A stretch of 64,000 bases of DNA from Victivallaceae bacterium (GTDB lineage Bacteria > Verrucomicrobiota > Lentisphaeria > Victivallales > Victivallaceae), in the NCBI GenBank assembly GCA_028709805.1, contig JAQUTL010000008.1, forward strand, positions 29,359-93,358. The letters run 5' to 3'. Below, one piece after another: positions 17,545-26,502 of this stretch; the first letter of the stretch is position 1; each line of letters begins with the position of its first letter. The notes beneath the pieces were generated by a model, which worked only from the letters and a program-made list of their open reading frames with translations, did no database searches and was not told where the DNA came from. The translations under genes were made by a program, and so were the position numbers.

Positions 17545-18321
17545 TTAAAATAGTGCCAGCGTTCCGACGGCCAGCGCCGCAAGTTCGCAGAATGAACCGA
17601 ACAATGTTATTTTTTCCGTATTCAATCCGCCGGAAAAATTCCGGCAGTACCTTCCGAACAGATACGAGCCGCCGAACACCGCGCCGAACGCCAGCAGCGG
17701 CGCCGCCGGATGGCCGATGAAAAACAACAGAATGAATATGACCGGAAACCATACATGGACGCGAACCTTCTCCGCCGCCGCCACCGGCAGGCCGAGCGCT
17801 TTGTCGGTGGCCAGAAAGCCTTGAGCCGCAAAGTCAAGCACATATATCGCCAGCAGCCACTGGCAGCGGTAGCGGCAGAGCAGGGTGAAGCAGACCAGTT
17901 TGAGCGCGATATAGCCGAACGCCGTCAGCGTCGGAGCCACGCCGGAAAGGGTGCGCCAGCTGTCGCCGAGCCGGTTGAGCGCTTTTGCGGCGTCGCCGGT
18001 TTCCGCCCAGTTTGCGGCGAATGACACCGTTGAGCAGAAGCCGCGGCCGCGGTTGCCGGCTTCGGTCGCCGCGGTGGCGGCCAGCGCAAACAGCACGCCG
18101 CCGGCCCAGTCGCCGAGAAAAAGCGTGGACAGTTTGCCGGCAAGCAGAAAAATGAAGCCGAAGATCAGCCCGACAAGCGGAAAAGCAAGCAGGGTGAGTT
18201 CTCCATCCTCGTCCTGTTGCGATTCGGAGGAGAATGCGTTTTGAATGGAGGGCGGCAACGGCCAGTCCAGCAGCATGTTCCATGCCGCCGTCAGCGCGTT
18301 CAGTATTTTTGCGATCGACAT
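17545..18321 (-). CDS. CobS-like integral membrane protein
   Basis: The 258 residues have about six membrane segments. The layout resembles adenosylcobinamide-GDP ribazoletransferase (CobS): an early FPLVGLIFGFIF helix and a late SGGLNTEKITLFGSFCELAAL segment that mimics the GDVLGA-ELSE end of CobS. The HLDGLAD-type Asp motif expected after the first helices is not visible; the corresponding stretch reads EAGNRGRGFCSTV. It could be a divergent or inactive CobS relative, or a different prenyltransferase-like membrane enzyme. No other cobalamin gene is nearby. Confidence 0.5.
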   Translation of the reverse strand: MSIAKILNALTAAWNMLLDWPLPPSIQNAFSSESQQDEDGELTLLAFPLVGLIFGFIFLLAGKLSTLFLGDWAGGVLFALAATAATEAGNRGRGFCSTVSFAANWAETGDAAKALNRLGDSWRTLSGVAPTLTAFGYIALKLVCFTLLCRYRCQWLLAIYVLDFAAQGFLATDKALGLPVAAAEKVRVHVWFPVIFILLFFIGHPAAPLLAFGAVFGGSYLFGRYCRNFSGGLNTEKITLFGSFCELAALAVGTLALF

Positions 18322-18390
18322 ATTTCGAGCCTCCTTGAAAACAACAAAAGAAACCGGAGACTATTAATATAGCACAAAAGAGAAAAAATA

Positions 18391-19512
18391 CTAACGCAGC
18401 ATGTACCGTCGGCCGGGAAGCTGCAAAATTGCGAATTTCATCTCCAGCGCCGCCAGCAGACCGGAAAGTTGACCGGGCTGAAAATCCGAGTTTACAGCGA
18501 GGTCATCAAAACTGCTTTCGCCCTTTTCCCGGAGCATGGCGATGATCTTCAACTCGTTGGCGTTGAAGCCGGCGGACTTCTCCGCGCTGTATTCCTCCCG
18601 CGGTTCGGCCAGACTGAACAGGTCCGGCGCGGCGCCGGGGTTGAATTCCTCGATCACGTCCTGGAATGACGAGGTGAGTTTTGCCGCGCCGTTTTTTATC
18701 AGATCGTTGCATCCCTCCGCCATCGGATTGTCGATATTGCCGGGAATTGCGAAGACGGTTTTGCCGTAGTCGTTGGCGAGGTCGGCGGTGATGATGCCGC
18801 CGGACTTTTTTGCCGCCTCCGCCACCAGCACGCCGCGGGCCAGCGCCGCGATGATCCGGTTGCGGCGCGGAAATGAGGTCCGGCTGACCGGAAACAGCAT
18901 CGGATATTCCGAAACCACAGCGCCGCCGGAGGCGATGATCGATCTGGCCAGCGGCACATGTTCCTGCGGATGGATTCTGCCGAGACCGCCGCCGAGCACC
19001 GCCACGGTTACGCCGCCGGATTTGACGGTGGCGTCATGAGCGCAGAAATCGATTCCGAACGCCAGTCCGCTGACTGTTCCCCAGCCGGCGGCCACCGCCT
19101 GTTCGGTCAGGCTGCGGGCGGCGCGGCAGCCGTAATTGGAGGCGCGGCGGCTGCCGACGACGGCGATGAAGTCCTGCGCGTCGAAGTCTGGAAGTCTGCC
19201 GGCGACATAAAGACACAGCGGCGGGTCGGGGATATGGCGCAGCGCCGGCGGATAATCGGCGTCGGCCAGCGTGACGATCGAGGCGCCGCCGGCGGCGGCG
19301 CGTTCAAGTTCGGCGTTCAGGTCGTATTTGTCGCGCCAGCCGGCGATCTCGCGGGCCAGAATTTCGCCGATTCCCCGCACCTGCATAAGTTCGGAAACCG
19401 AGGAGGAAAGCGCATCGGACGGATCATCGAAATATTGCGTGATCGCATTGAACTTTACAAAGCCGATGCCGGAAATCATATTGAACAATATGCAGCATTC
19501 ACGTCCGGTCAT
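18391..19512 (-). CDS. dprA: DNA-processing protein DprA
   Basis: Loads RecA on incoming single-stranded DNA during natural transformation. The 373 residues hold an N-terminal helical SAM-like region, the Rossmann core (VVGSRRASNYG, SGLAFGIDFCAHDATV, LGGGLGRIHPQEH, SEYPMLFPVSRTSFPRRNRIIAAL, EAAKKSGG) and a C-terminal winged-helix-like domain. Its start overlaps the aroB stop by 4 bases. Confidence 0.94.
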   Translation of the reverse strand: MTGRECCILFNMISGIGFVKFNAITQYFDDPSDALSSSVSELMQVRGIGEILAREIAGWRDKYDLNAELERAAAGGASIVTLADADYPPALRHIPDPPLCLYVAGRLPDFDAQDFIAVVGSRRASNYGCRAARSLTEQAVAAGWGTVSGLAFGIDFCAHDATVKSGGVTVAVLGGGLGRIHPQEHVPLARSIIASGGAVVSEYPMLFPVSRTSFPRRNRIIAALARGVLVAEAAKKSGGIITADLANDYGKTVFAIPGNIDNPMAEGCNDLIKNGAAKLTSSFQDVIEEFNPGAAPDLFSLAEPREEYSAEKSAGFNANELKIIAMLREKGESSFDDLAVNSDFQPGQLSGLLAALEMKFAILQLPGRRYMLR

Positions 19513-20603
19513 AGCTGTTCACCGAGCAAATCAAGAATAATGTTTTCCGGTATGTCGTCGACTATTTTGACTCTGCCGATCTTTTCCGGCAAGATCAGCG
19601 TGATTCTGCCGCCGCGGTTTTTCTTGTCGCCGCGCATGGCGTCGAGCACGGTTTCCGGCGTGGCGGCCGAGGGCGTTTTTGGTGTCAGCTTTACAAAGTC
19701 GAGCAGCGCGTCGATACGGTCGGCCTCCGCTTTGTCCATCAGCTTTACCTTTACCGCCAGCTTTGCCGCCAGACTCATGCCGCGGGCTACCGCCGCGCCG
19801 TGCGGCAGCTTGAAACCGCTGAGCAGTTCGAGCGCGTGGCCGAACGTGTGGCCGAAATTCAGAATGGCGCGCAATCCCGACTCTTTTTCATCGGCGGCGA
19901 CCACGTCGGCCTTGATCGCGCAACAGTCGGCAATCAGTGCGGTGTAAAAGTCCAAATCATTGAAATTCAACAGACTGCGCCGCTGTGTCCACAGCCGTTC
20001 AAACAATTCCCGGTCACGGATTACGCCGTACTTGATGATCTCCGCCAGACCGTTGCGCCGCTCTTTCGCCGGCAGCGTCTTCAGGAACGCCGGGTCGATG
20101 AACACCGCCTTCGGCTGTTTGAACAGTCCGATCAGATTTTTGCCTTCCGGCAGGTCGCATCCGGTTTTTCCGCCGACGGCGGAGTCCACCATTGCCAGCA
20201 GCGTTGTCGGTATCTGGATAAAGTCGATTCCCCGCTTGTATATTCCGGCGGCAAAGCCGCAGAGGTCGCCGCCGACGCCGCCGGCGAGGGCGGCAAACAG
20301 CGCGTGACGGTCAAAATTATTGGCCGCCGCAAATGAACATATTCCGGCCACCGCCTCGAAAGTTTTGACCTTTTCCCCCGGACGAAGGGTGATGACGCCG
20401 AGTTTCGATGCGCCGGAACATAATTCGCACACCGGTTCCACCAGATTGCAAGCCGCCACGTTCGCGTCGGTTATCACCGCCACGTCGCGTCCGGCGGCGA
20501 TGCGGTCGATCTCGTCCGCCGCGCCGTCGAGCGCGCCGATGAAAATATCGTATGAATTTCTGCCGAGCCTTACCCGCACCCGGCGTTTTTTTCCGCTTTT
20601 CAT
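19509..20603 (-). CDS. aroB: 3-dehydroquinate synthase
   Basis: Second step of the shikimate route: cyclises DAHP to 3-dehydroquinate with NAD and a divalent metal. The 364 residues show GGVGGDLCGFAAG, the IQIPTTLLAMVDSAVGGKTG signature and zinc ligand region NFGHTFGHALE. It is the first gene of the minus-strand series, divergent from glyQS. Confidence 0.96.
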   Translation of the reverse strand: MKSGKKRRVRVRLGRNSYDIFIGALDGAADEIDRIAAGRDVAVITDANVAACNLVEPVCELCSGASKLGVITLRPGEKVKTFEAVAGICSFAAANNFDRHALFAALAGGVGGDLCGFAAGIYKRGIDFIQIPTTLLAMVDSAVGGKTGCDLPEGKNLIGLFKQPKAVFIDPAFLKTLPAKERRNGLAEIIKYGVIRDRELFERLWTQRRSLLNFNDLDFYTALIADCCAIKADVVAADEKESGLRAILNFGHTFGHALELLSGFKLPHGAAVARGMSLAAKLAVKVKLMDKAEADRIDALLDFVKLTPKTPSAATPETVLDAMRGDKKNRGGRITLILPEKIGRVKIVDDIPENIILDLLGEQL

Positions 20604-20739
20604 GTTTTGCGTTCCGCCTTCCGTTTGATTGGCAATAAAATACGCCGTTTTACCGCTTCCTGCAAGCGCTTCGCCGCGTAAAACCGTTATTTTTTATCCG
20701 GCCGGGCCGTTTGCTCCCTCATTACGGGCGGAGAGTAGC

Positions 20740-20768
20740 TTGCAACCTTCGGCAAGAGATGCTATATT
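20740..20768 (+). promoter_or_regulatory. Promoter for glyQS-ffh
   Basis: TTGCAA (20740-20745) and TATATT (20763-20768) are spaced by 17 bases, about 45 bases before the glyQS start. It is a close match to a sigma-70 promoter in the aroB/glyQS divergent gap. Confidence 0.7.
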
Positions 20769-20813
20769 ATTGGATTGTCTTTGCAATATTATATAAAAAA
20801 AAGGGCATATATC

Positions 20814-22148
20814 ATGGCGGACGAAGTTAAAGATCAGGATTTGATGAGCAAGTTGGTCTCGTTGTGCAAGCGGCGCGGCTTTATTTTTCCGAGTTCCGAA
20901 ATATACGGCGGAATCAACGGATTCTGGGATTACGGCCCCTACGGCGTGCGGATGAAGCGCGCGATTGAGCAGCTCTGGTGGCATTACATGGTCGAAACCC
21001 GCGACAACGTCGAAGGTCTGGACTCCACCATCATCTGCCACCCCACCGTGTGGAAGGCCTCCGGCCATCTTGACCAGTTCTCCGACCTGATGACCGACTG
21101 CAAGGACTGCAAGTCCCGTTTCCGCGTCGACCAGATGCCCGACCCGACCGTCTGCACCAACTGCGGCAGTAAAAACCTCACCGAGCCGCGCGAGTTCAAT
21201 TTGATGATGAAGACCTTCGTCGGCCCGGTGTTCGACGACGAGCACGTCGCCTATCTCCGCGCCGAGACCTGCCAGCCGATCTTCGTTGACTATGACTCGG
21301 TCCGCGTGGCCACCCGTCAGAAGATTCCGTTCGGCATCGCGCAGATCGGCAAGGCTTTCCGCAACGAGATCAATCCGCGCAACTTCACTTTCCGTTCACG
21401 CGAATTCACCCAGATGGAGATGGAGTTCTTCTGCCGCGAAGAGGACAGCATGCAGTGGTTCGAATACTGGAAGGCGCAGCGGATCAAGTTCTACACCGAG
21501 CGCCTCGGATTCGGCGAGGACTTCTACCGCATCTATGTTCACGAAAAACTTGCCCACTACGCCAAGGCCGCCATCGACATCGAAGTCAAGTTCCCGTTCG
21601 GCTGGGGCGAACTCGAGGGCGTTCACCATCGCGGTCAGTGGGACCTTACCCGGCACAGCCAGTTCTCCGGTGCCGACCTCCAGTATTTCGACCACGACAA
21701 CGGCCAGAAATTCACGCCCACCGTGGTTGAGACCAGTGTGGGGCTGGACCGCATGTTCCTCGCCATTCTTTCCAAGTCGTATGACGAGGATTCCGCCGAC
21801 ACCTGCAAGGAGGGCATCGATCAGGATGTGCGCGTGGTGCTGCGTCTTCCGGCGGTGGTCGCGCCGGTTCAGGTGGCGGTGCTGCCGCTGTCCAAGAAGC
21901 TCAACCCGCACGCCGAGGCGCTGTACAACAAGCTGAACCGCTATTTCCGCAGCGAGTACGACGTCACCGGTTCGATCGGCAAACGCTATCGCCGTCAGGA
22001 CGAGATCGGCACGCCGTTCTGCCTGACTTTCGACTTCGAGTCCGAAAACGACAACTCCGTCACCGTGCGCGAACGCGACTCGATGAAACAGGAGCGCGTC
22101 GCCATTCCGGAACTGCGCGACTATCTTGAAGAAAAAATTGGGTTTTGA
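20814..22148 (+). CDS. glyQS: Glycyl-tRNA synthetase, single-chain dimeric type
   Basis: Class II synthetase for Gly. The 444 residues match the alpha2 (eukaryote/archaea-like and Gram-positive) type, not the bacterial alpha2beta2 GlyQ/GlyS type: SLCKRRGFIFPSSEIYGGINGFWDYGP at the start, motif 2 FRNEINPRN, WGELEGVHHRGQWDL, and motif 3 ETSVGLDR, followed by an anticodon-binding domain. A four-Cys cluster (CKDCKSRF to CTNCGSKN, about residues 91-115) should bind zinc. I start at the ATG 20814; a TTG 13 codons upstream lies at the expected transcription start. Confidence 0.94.
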   Translation: MADEVKDQDLMSKLVSLCKRRGFIFPSSEIYGGINGFWDYGPYGVRMKRAIEQLWWHYMVETRDNVEGLDSTIICHPTVWKASGHLDQFSDLMTDCKDCKSRFRVDQMPDPTVCTNCGSKNLTEPREFNLMMKTFVGPVFDDEHVAYLRAETCQPIFVDYDSVRVATRQKIPFGIAQIGKAFRNEINPRNFTFRSREFTQMEMEFFCREEDSMQWFEYWKAQRIKFYTERLGFGEDFYRIYVHEKLAHYAKAAIDIEVKFPFGWGELEGVHHRGQWDLTRHSQFSGADLQYFDHDNGQKFTPTVVETSVGLDRMFLAILSKSYDEDSADTCKEGIDQDVRVVLRLPAVVAPVQVAVLPLSKKLNPHAEALYNKLNRYFRSEYDVTGSIGKRYRRQDEIGTPFCLTFDFESENDNSVTVRERDSMKQERVAIPELRDYLEEKIGF

Positions 22149-22156
22149 GGTCGTAA

Positions 22157-23617
22157 ATGCTCGACGCTTTAAGCGATAAACTGCACGACGTATTCAAACG
22201 GCTGCGCGGCGAGGCCCGCCTTACCGAGAGCAACATCGACGAGGCAATGCGCGACATCCGTCTGGCGCTGCTGGATGCCGACGTCAATCTGGAGGTGGTG
22301 CGCGAATTCATCACCGGCGTAAAGGCCGACTGCCTCGGTCAGGAGGTGCTGCGCAGCGTGACGCCCGGCCAGCAGCTGGTTAAGATCGTCAACGACCGGT
22401 TGACCGAACTGCTCGGCTCGGAGGCCAGCGAACTTGACCTCTCCGGCAAGCCGACGGTAATCATGCTGGTCGGTCTGCACGGCAGCGGCAAAACCACCAC
22501 CGCGGCCAAGCTGGCGAAACTGCTCAAAAAGAGCAAGAAGTCGGTGCTGCTGGCCGCCTGCGACGTTTATCGTCCGGCCGCGATCGACCAGCTGGAGTTT
22601 CTCGGCCGGGAGCTTGGCGTCGGCGTATACAGCGACCGCGGCAATGCGGACGTTGCGTCGATTGCCGCCGCCGCGATCGACCGCGCGAAATTTGAACATA
22701 CCGACGTGGTCATTCTGGACACCGCCGGACGGCTGCAGATCGATCAGCCGATGATTCAGGAGCTGGTCCGGCTGCGCCAGAGTGTGCGTGCCGACGAGCT
22801 GCTGCTGGTGGCGGACGCCGCGCTCGGTCAGGAGGCGGTGGCGGTGGCCGGCGAGTTCAACCGCGCGCTTGGTCTTACCGGTTTTATTTTGACCAAACTT
22901 GACGGCGACGCCCGCGGCGGCGCCGCGCTTTCGATCCGCAAAGTAACCGGCTGTCCGGTGAAATTCATCGGCACCGGCGAAAAGCTCGACGACCTTGAGC
23001 AGTTCCATCCCGAACGGATGGCTTCGCGCATTCTCGGCATGGGCGACGTGGTCAGCCTGGTCGAGCGCGCCGCGTCCGAGATTGATGAAAAAGAGGCGAA
23101 GCTGCTTCATGACAAGATGAAGCGCAATGCGTTCGACTTCAATGATTTTCTGTCCCAGATGAAACAGCTTTCCAAGCTGGGCGGCATGGAGGGCATCCTT
23201 AAGATGCTGCCCGGCGGCCGTCAGCTTGAGCAGGCGGCTTCGGCGGTCGATCAGCGGCAGATGAACCGGATAGAGGCGATGATCCTTTCCATGACGCCGT
23301 TTGAACGTGAAAATCCGGACGACATCGATTTTTCGCGCCGCAAACGCATTGCCCGCGGTTCCGGTGTGGCGGTCGAACAGGTTTCCGGGCTGGTCAAGCA
23401 GTTTACCATGATGCGCAAGATGATGAAGAAGACCAACATGCTTTCCCGCATGTTCGGCGGCGGCGGAATGGCGATGCCGGACGGCGGCGCCATGCCGGGA
23501 GCCATGCCGGGAGCGTTTCCGGGGATGGGCGGAGCGGCCGGCGCGTCGGGCAAAGATAAGGAAAAACGGAAAAAACTCGCTAAACTTGCCAAAAAGCAGC
23601 GGCGAAAGAATCGCTGA
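22157..23617 (+). CDS. ffh: Signal recognition particle protein Ffh
   Basis: SRP GTPase that binds 4.5S RNA and signal sequences. The 486 residues include the N domain, the G domain (GLHGSGKTTTAAKLA, DVYRPAAIDQL, DTAGRLQ, TKLDGDARGGAAL) and the Met-rich M domain from about residue 330. The C-terminal tail is Gly/Met-rich (GGGMAMPDGGAMPGAMPG) and ends in a Lys/Arg run. It follows glyQS by 8 bases and works with FtsY at 14.4 kb. Confidence 0.96.
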   Translation: MLDALSDKLHDVFKRLRGEARLTESNIDEAMRDIRLALLDADVNLEVVREFITGVKADCLGQEVLRSVTPGQQLVKIVNDRLTELLGSEASELDLSGKPTVIMLVGLHGSGKTTTAAKLAKLLKKSKKSVLLAACDVYRPAAIDQLEFLGRELGVGVYSDRGNADVASIAAAAIDRAKFEHTDVVILDTAGRLQIDQPMIQELVRLRQSVRADELLLVADAALGQEAVAVAGEFNRALGLTGFILTKLDGDARGGAALSIRKVTGCPVKFIGTGEKLDDLEQFHPERMASRILGMGDVVSLVERAASEIDEKEAKLLHDKMKRNAFDFNDFLSQMKQLSKLGGMEGILKMLPGGRQLEQAASAVDQRQMNRIEAMILSMTPFERENPDDIDFSRRKRIARGSGVAVEQVSGLVKQFTMMRKMMKKTNMLSRMFGGGGMAMPDGGAMPGAMPGAFPGMGGAAGASGKDKEKRKKLAKLAKKQRRKNR

Positions 23618-23643
23618 AGAGGCGGAGGAGGAATACGGTATAA

Positions 23644-24450
23644 ATGTTTACGATAATTGTGGCTGTTGTCTGCGGCGTCGGGTTGGAATCGGCGCTGGAG
23701 CTTTCCGGCGCGTCCTCGCGCGGCTGGGCGATTTTTTTCGGAATAATTATGATGCTCGCGGTGCAGATAACGCTCGGAGTGCTGATCCGGAAAAAGGTAA
23801 ATCGCGTCAACGGCGAAATCCAGAATATGATGGCGCAGATGCAGGCGCGGCTCACCCGGAAGGTGGAGGCGTTTCAGCGCCGGCCGTCCGGCAACGTCAA
23901 GATGATGCAGCAGGAGTTGCAGGACGAGCAGTATTCCGCGATCCGGCGGTCGCTGGTCAAACTCAACGAGCTTAATCCGGTGACCAGATGGAGTCCGATG
24001 CTGTCCAAGCAGCTGGATACCATGCGGATGGTTATGTGTTTTCAGCTCAAGGAGTTCGACAAGGTGGACAAGCTGATGAAAAATTCAATGATGCTCACCG
24101 CTCAGGCCATCGCCATCAGGTTGACCAGAATGTTCAAACTTGACGACCCGAAACTCGACCGTTTTTTCGCCCGGAAGTCCAAACGGCTCAAGGGGGACGA
24201 CGCCGCGCTGATTTACAGTCTTTACGCCTGGATCAAACTGAAACAGGACGATCCCAAGGCGGCGCTCGACGCCTTGAACGCCTCGCTTCAGAAAAGCGAC
24301 AGCCCCGTGCTTCTGGCCAACCGCGACCGCATCGCCAACGGAAAATTGAAGCAGTTCTCAAATTCTCAGCTCGGCGACGCCTGGTATGGGCTTTATCTTG
24401 AAGACCCGAAAATCCGGCAGCAGCGGGTGACGGAGCGCCGGTTCCAATGA
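23644..24450 (+). CDS. Membrane-anchored protein with TPR-like C-terminus
   Basis: The 268 residues have two hydrophobic segments at the start (about 2-20 and 28-48), then a basic, Met/Gln-rich helical region (Gln/Met/Arg heptads, probable coiled coil, 55-95) and helices in the C-terminal half that look like TPR-type repeats (IYSLYAWIKLKQDDPKAAL). No enzyme motif is visible. Its end overlaps the next gene by 4 bases, so the two are coupled. I do not know the family. Confidence 0.75.
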   Translation: MFTIIVAVVCGVGLESALELSGASSRGWAIFFGIIMMLAVQITLGVLIRKKVNRVNGEIQNMMAQMQARLTRKVEAFQRRPSGNVKMMQQELQDEQYSAIRRSLVKLNELNPVTRWSPMLSKQLDTMRMVMCFQLKEFDKVDKLMKNSMMLTAQAIAIRLTRMFKLDDPKLDRFFARKSKRLKGDDAALIYSLYAWIKLKQDDPKAALDALNASLQKSDSPVLLANRDRIANGKLKQFSNSQLGDAWYGLYLEDPKIRQQRVTERRFQ

Positions 24451-25253
24451 AAATGATGTTCATCGGTGACGTGGTCGGTTCCGGCGGGCGCAAGGCTCTG
24501 CTTGATTGGGTTCCGGTTCTGCGGCGGGATCATCACGTTTCGCTGGTGGTGGCCAATGCTGAAAACATGGCGGCCGGCTCCGGCATGACCGGCGCAACCG
24601 TGCGCGAAATATCCAAAGTGGTGGACGTGGTCACCGCCGGCGATCATGTTTGGGACCAGAAGGGGTTCGAGTCGGAGATACGCGAGCTGGCCAATGTCGT
24701 GCGGCCGGCCAACTACCACGGCGACCAGCCGGGATGCGGCTGGAAGATATTCCGTAATCCATCCGGCGGCGACTATGCGGTGATTGCGCTTCAGGGGCAG
24801 GTGTTCATGCGCGAGTGTGCGCAGAACCCCTTTGTGGCGGTGACCGCGGTGCTGAACGAGATACCGGTGAGGATCAAAACGATATTTGTCGATTTCCACG
24901 CCGAGGCCACCAGTGAGAAACGGGCGATGGGTTATTTCCTTGAGGGCAAGGTGACCGCGGTGTTCGGCACCCACACCCATATTCAGACGGCCGACGAGCA
25001 GGTTTTGCCGGGCGGAACCGCGATTATCGCCGATGTGGGAATGGTCGGCGGCCGCCGTTCGGTACTGGGGCGCGAGGTGGATGCGGTGCTGAAAAAATTC
25101 ACCACCGGAATGCCGAACCGGCTGCCGGTAGTGGAGTCGGACATTCAACTGGATGCGGCGATTGTCACCTACGATTATATGACCGGGCGCGCATCGGAGA
25201 TCCGGCGCATCAGCGTTTCCGGCGCGCCGCCGGAAGCGGATGCGGCGGTTTGA
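24447..25253 (+). CDS. YmdB-family metallophosphoesterase (TIGR00282-like)
   Basis: A binuclear metal phosphodiesterase; B. subtilis YmdB hydrolyses cyclic nucleotides and affects biofilm and RNA decay. The 268 residues have the whole ligand set in order: FIGDVVGSGGR, NAENMAAGSG, TAGDHVWDQ, VDFHAEATSEK, GTHTHIQTAD and DVGMVGG. Substrate in this organism is not deducible. It ends at the bidirectional terminator. Confidence 0.88.
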   Translation: MKMMFIGDVVGSGGRKALLDWVPVLRRDHHVSLVVANAENMAAGSGMTGATVREISKVVDVVTAGDHVWDQKGFESEIRELANVVRPANYHGDQPGCGWKIFRNPSGGDYAVIALQGQVFMRECAQNPFVAVTAVLNEIPVRIKTIFVDFHAEATSEKRAMGYFLEGKVTAVFGTHTHIQTADEQVLPGGTAIIADVGMVGGRRSVLGREVDAVLKKFTTGMPNRLPVVESDIQLDAAIVTYDYMTGRASEIRRISVSGAPPEADAAV

Positions 25254-25277
25254 CCTGATTTGCGGAGGCGGTAATGA

Positions 25278-25312
25278 AAAAGGGCGGAGTCCAATTTCGG
25301 CGCCGCCCTTTT
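25278..25312. terminator. Bidirectional terminator
   Basis: The 10-bp stem AAAAGGGCGG / CCGCCCTTTT (25278-25287 with 25303-25312) has A and T runs on the two sides. It separates the YmdB-type gene from the convergent deacetylase gene. Confidence 0.85.
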
Positions 25313-25332
25313 GTATTGTCCGGATTCAGGTT

Positions 25333-25989
25333 TCAGGCGAACAGTTCGGCCACATCAACCCATTGCGCTTCCGGGTCTTCGGAGATGGCGCGGATCAAAC
25401 TTTCGTAATTGGCGATAAGCTGTTTGTCATCCTTCATCTCGTAGCTGTGACCCCAGAAATAAAAGGCGCCGGATGCGGCGGCCTCGCGCCGGATGGCTTC
25501 GACGTCGGGATTGAGAAAATGGCAGTTGCTGGCGGCGTCGAGCGGTTCTTTGCAGGGGAGGACGTGTTTGACGTTGGCGATGGAGCGGCCGTAGACGAAG
25601 CGTTCTTCGCGGAGGATCTCAATGCCGTCGCGGGTGACGTCGCCATAAGGCCATGCGAACCCCGGAGCGGGGCGCTGCCAGACATCCTCGATATATTTTC
25701 TGGCGTCGAGCGCTTCACGGCGGAACTCTTCGCGTGAGAGTTTTGAGGGCCACGGATGGGTCATGGTGTGCGAGGCGACGGTGAAGCCGTCATAAACGTC
25801 CGGCATTTCGTCGAGCGACAGGCGGACGACTCTGAACTTATCGAATTCCCAGCCGAATTTGCGGACGGACTTAGCGTTGAGTCCGGGATTGATGTTGAAG
25901 GTTGCCTTTGCGTTGTATTTGCGGCAGATTTCGGCGACGACGATATCATTTTCCACGCCGTCGTCCCAACATTGAGCGACTTTGTACAT
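25333..25989 (-). CDS. Polysaccharide deacetylase (NodB-type)
   Basis: A carbohydrate esterase 4 fold protein that would remove acetyl groups from a glycan. The 218 residues have the metal Asp pair in CWDDG (variant of TFDDG), the His pair in ASHTMTHPW and the catalytic-groove motif FAWPYGD. No signal peptide is seen with the chosen start, so it may act in the cytoplasm. The ATG at 25987-25989 is chosen because AAGGAAC lies 7 bases before it; in-frame codons run further upstream but look non-coding. Confidence 0.85.
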   Translation of the reverse strand: MYKVAQCWDDGVENDIVVAEICRKYNAKATFNINPGLNAKSVRKFGWEFDKFRVVRLSLDEMPDVYDGFTVASHTMTHPWPSKLSREEFRREALDARKYIEDVWQRPAPGFAWPYGDVTRDGIEILREERFVYGRSIANVKHVLPCKEPLDAASNCHFLNPDVEAIRREAAASGAFYFWGHSYEMKDDKQLIANYESLIRAISEDPEAQWVDVAELFA

Positions 25990-26149
25990 AGTTGTTCCTT
26001 TGTGCGGTTTTTGAGAAATAAAAAGATAGCATTTCCGTTGTCTGATTGCAAGAATGATATGGATAAAACAAGGAAATATCGTAAAAAGCATGGGAATCCG
26101 GCTTTACTTTAGTGCAGGCGGAGTGTATATTATAAAGCAACAAAATTGT

Positions 26150-26226
26150 GTGTCCGTAGCTCAGTTGGATAGAGCGTCTGCCTCCGGAGTAGAAGGTCTT
26201 GGGTTCGAATCCCAACGGGCATACCA
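26150..26226 (+). tRNA. tRNA-Arg (anticodon CCG)
   Basis: The cloverleaf folds fully: acceptor GTGTCCG / CGGGCAT with wobbles, D stem GCTC/GAGC, anticodon stem TCTGC/GTAGA with loop CTCCGGA (anticodon CCG, reading CGG), T stem TTGGG/CCCAA with loop TTCGAAT, and an encoded CCA at 26224-26226. Base composition drops and phage genes begin directly downstream, so its 3' end is the likely integration site. Confidence 0.95.
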
Positions 26227-26243
26227 TTTTAACAAGCTCATTC

Positions 26244-26280
26244 CCAGATGTTTACGCAAAGTGTAACGTCTGGTTTTTTT
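26244..26280 (+). terminator. Terminator after tRNA-Arg
   Basis: The stem starts CCAGA...TCTGG (26244-26248 with 26269-26273), extends with wobbles and mismatches, and is followed by seven T residues. It lies 17 bases past the tRNA CCA. Confidence 0.65.
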
Positions 26281-26364
26281 ATTTGTGCGTAAAAAATGCG
26301 CAACCCTTAACTACGCTCAACTCCACCCCCAGACACTCTCGCCATTTTACGCATTTTTTACGCA
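26251..26364. repeat. Cluster of TTTACGCA repeats beside the tRNA
   Basis: Four copies of TTTACGCA occur in 114 bases: 26251-26258 (+), 26286-26293 (-), 26346-26353 (+) and 26357-26364 (+). The second and later copies form a perfect 14-base inverted repeat (26287-26300 with 26350-26363). Position just inside the element suggests arm-type integrase or excisionase sites; this is inferred. Confidence 0.5.
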
Positions 26365-26380
26365 TTTTTTTAATGATACT

Positions 26381-26421
26381 AAAAAAAGGAGGGGGCGGCG
26401 ATCACCACAAACGCCGCCCCC
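26381..26421 (-). terminator. Terminator of the phage late operon
   Basis: On the minus strand the stem GGGGGCGGCG/CGCCGCCCCC (10 bp, 26391-26400 with 26412-26421) is followed by TCCTTTTTTT. It would stop late phage transcription before it runs antisense into the tRNA. Confidence 0.88.
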
Positions 26422-26502
26422 AATAACACAGGATGGATGCTGTAACAAAAGGTTTTGTCAACAAGCCATAATTCTATTTTTTCTTTTTACCGCGGCATTT
26501 AC

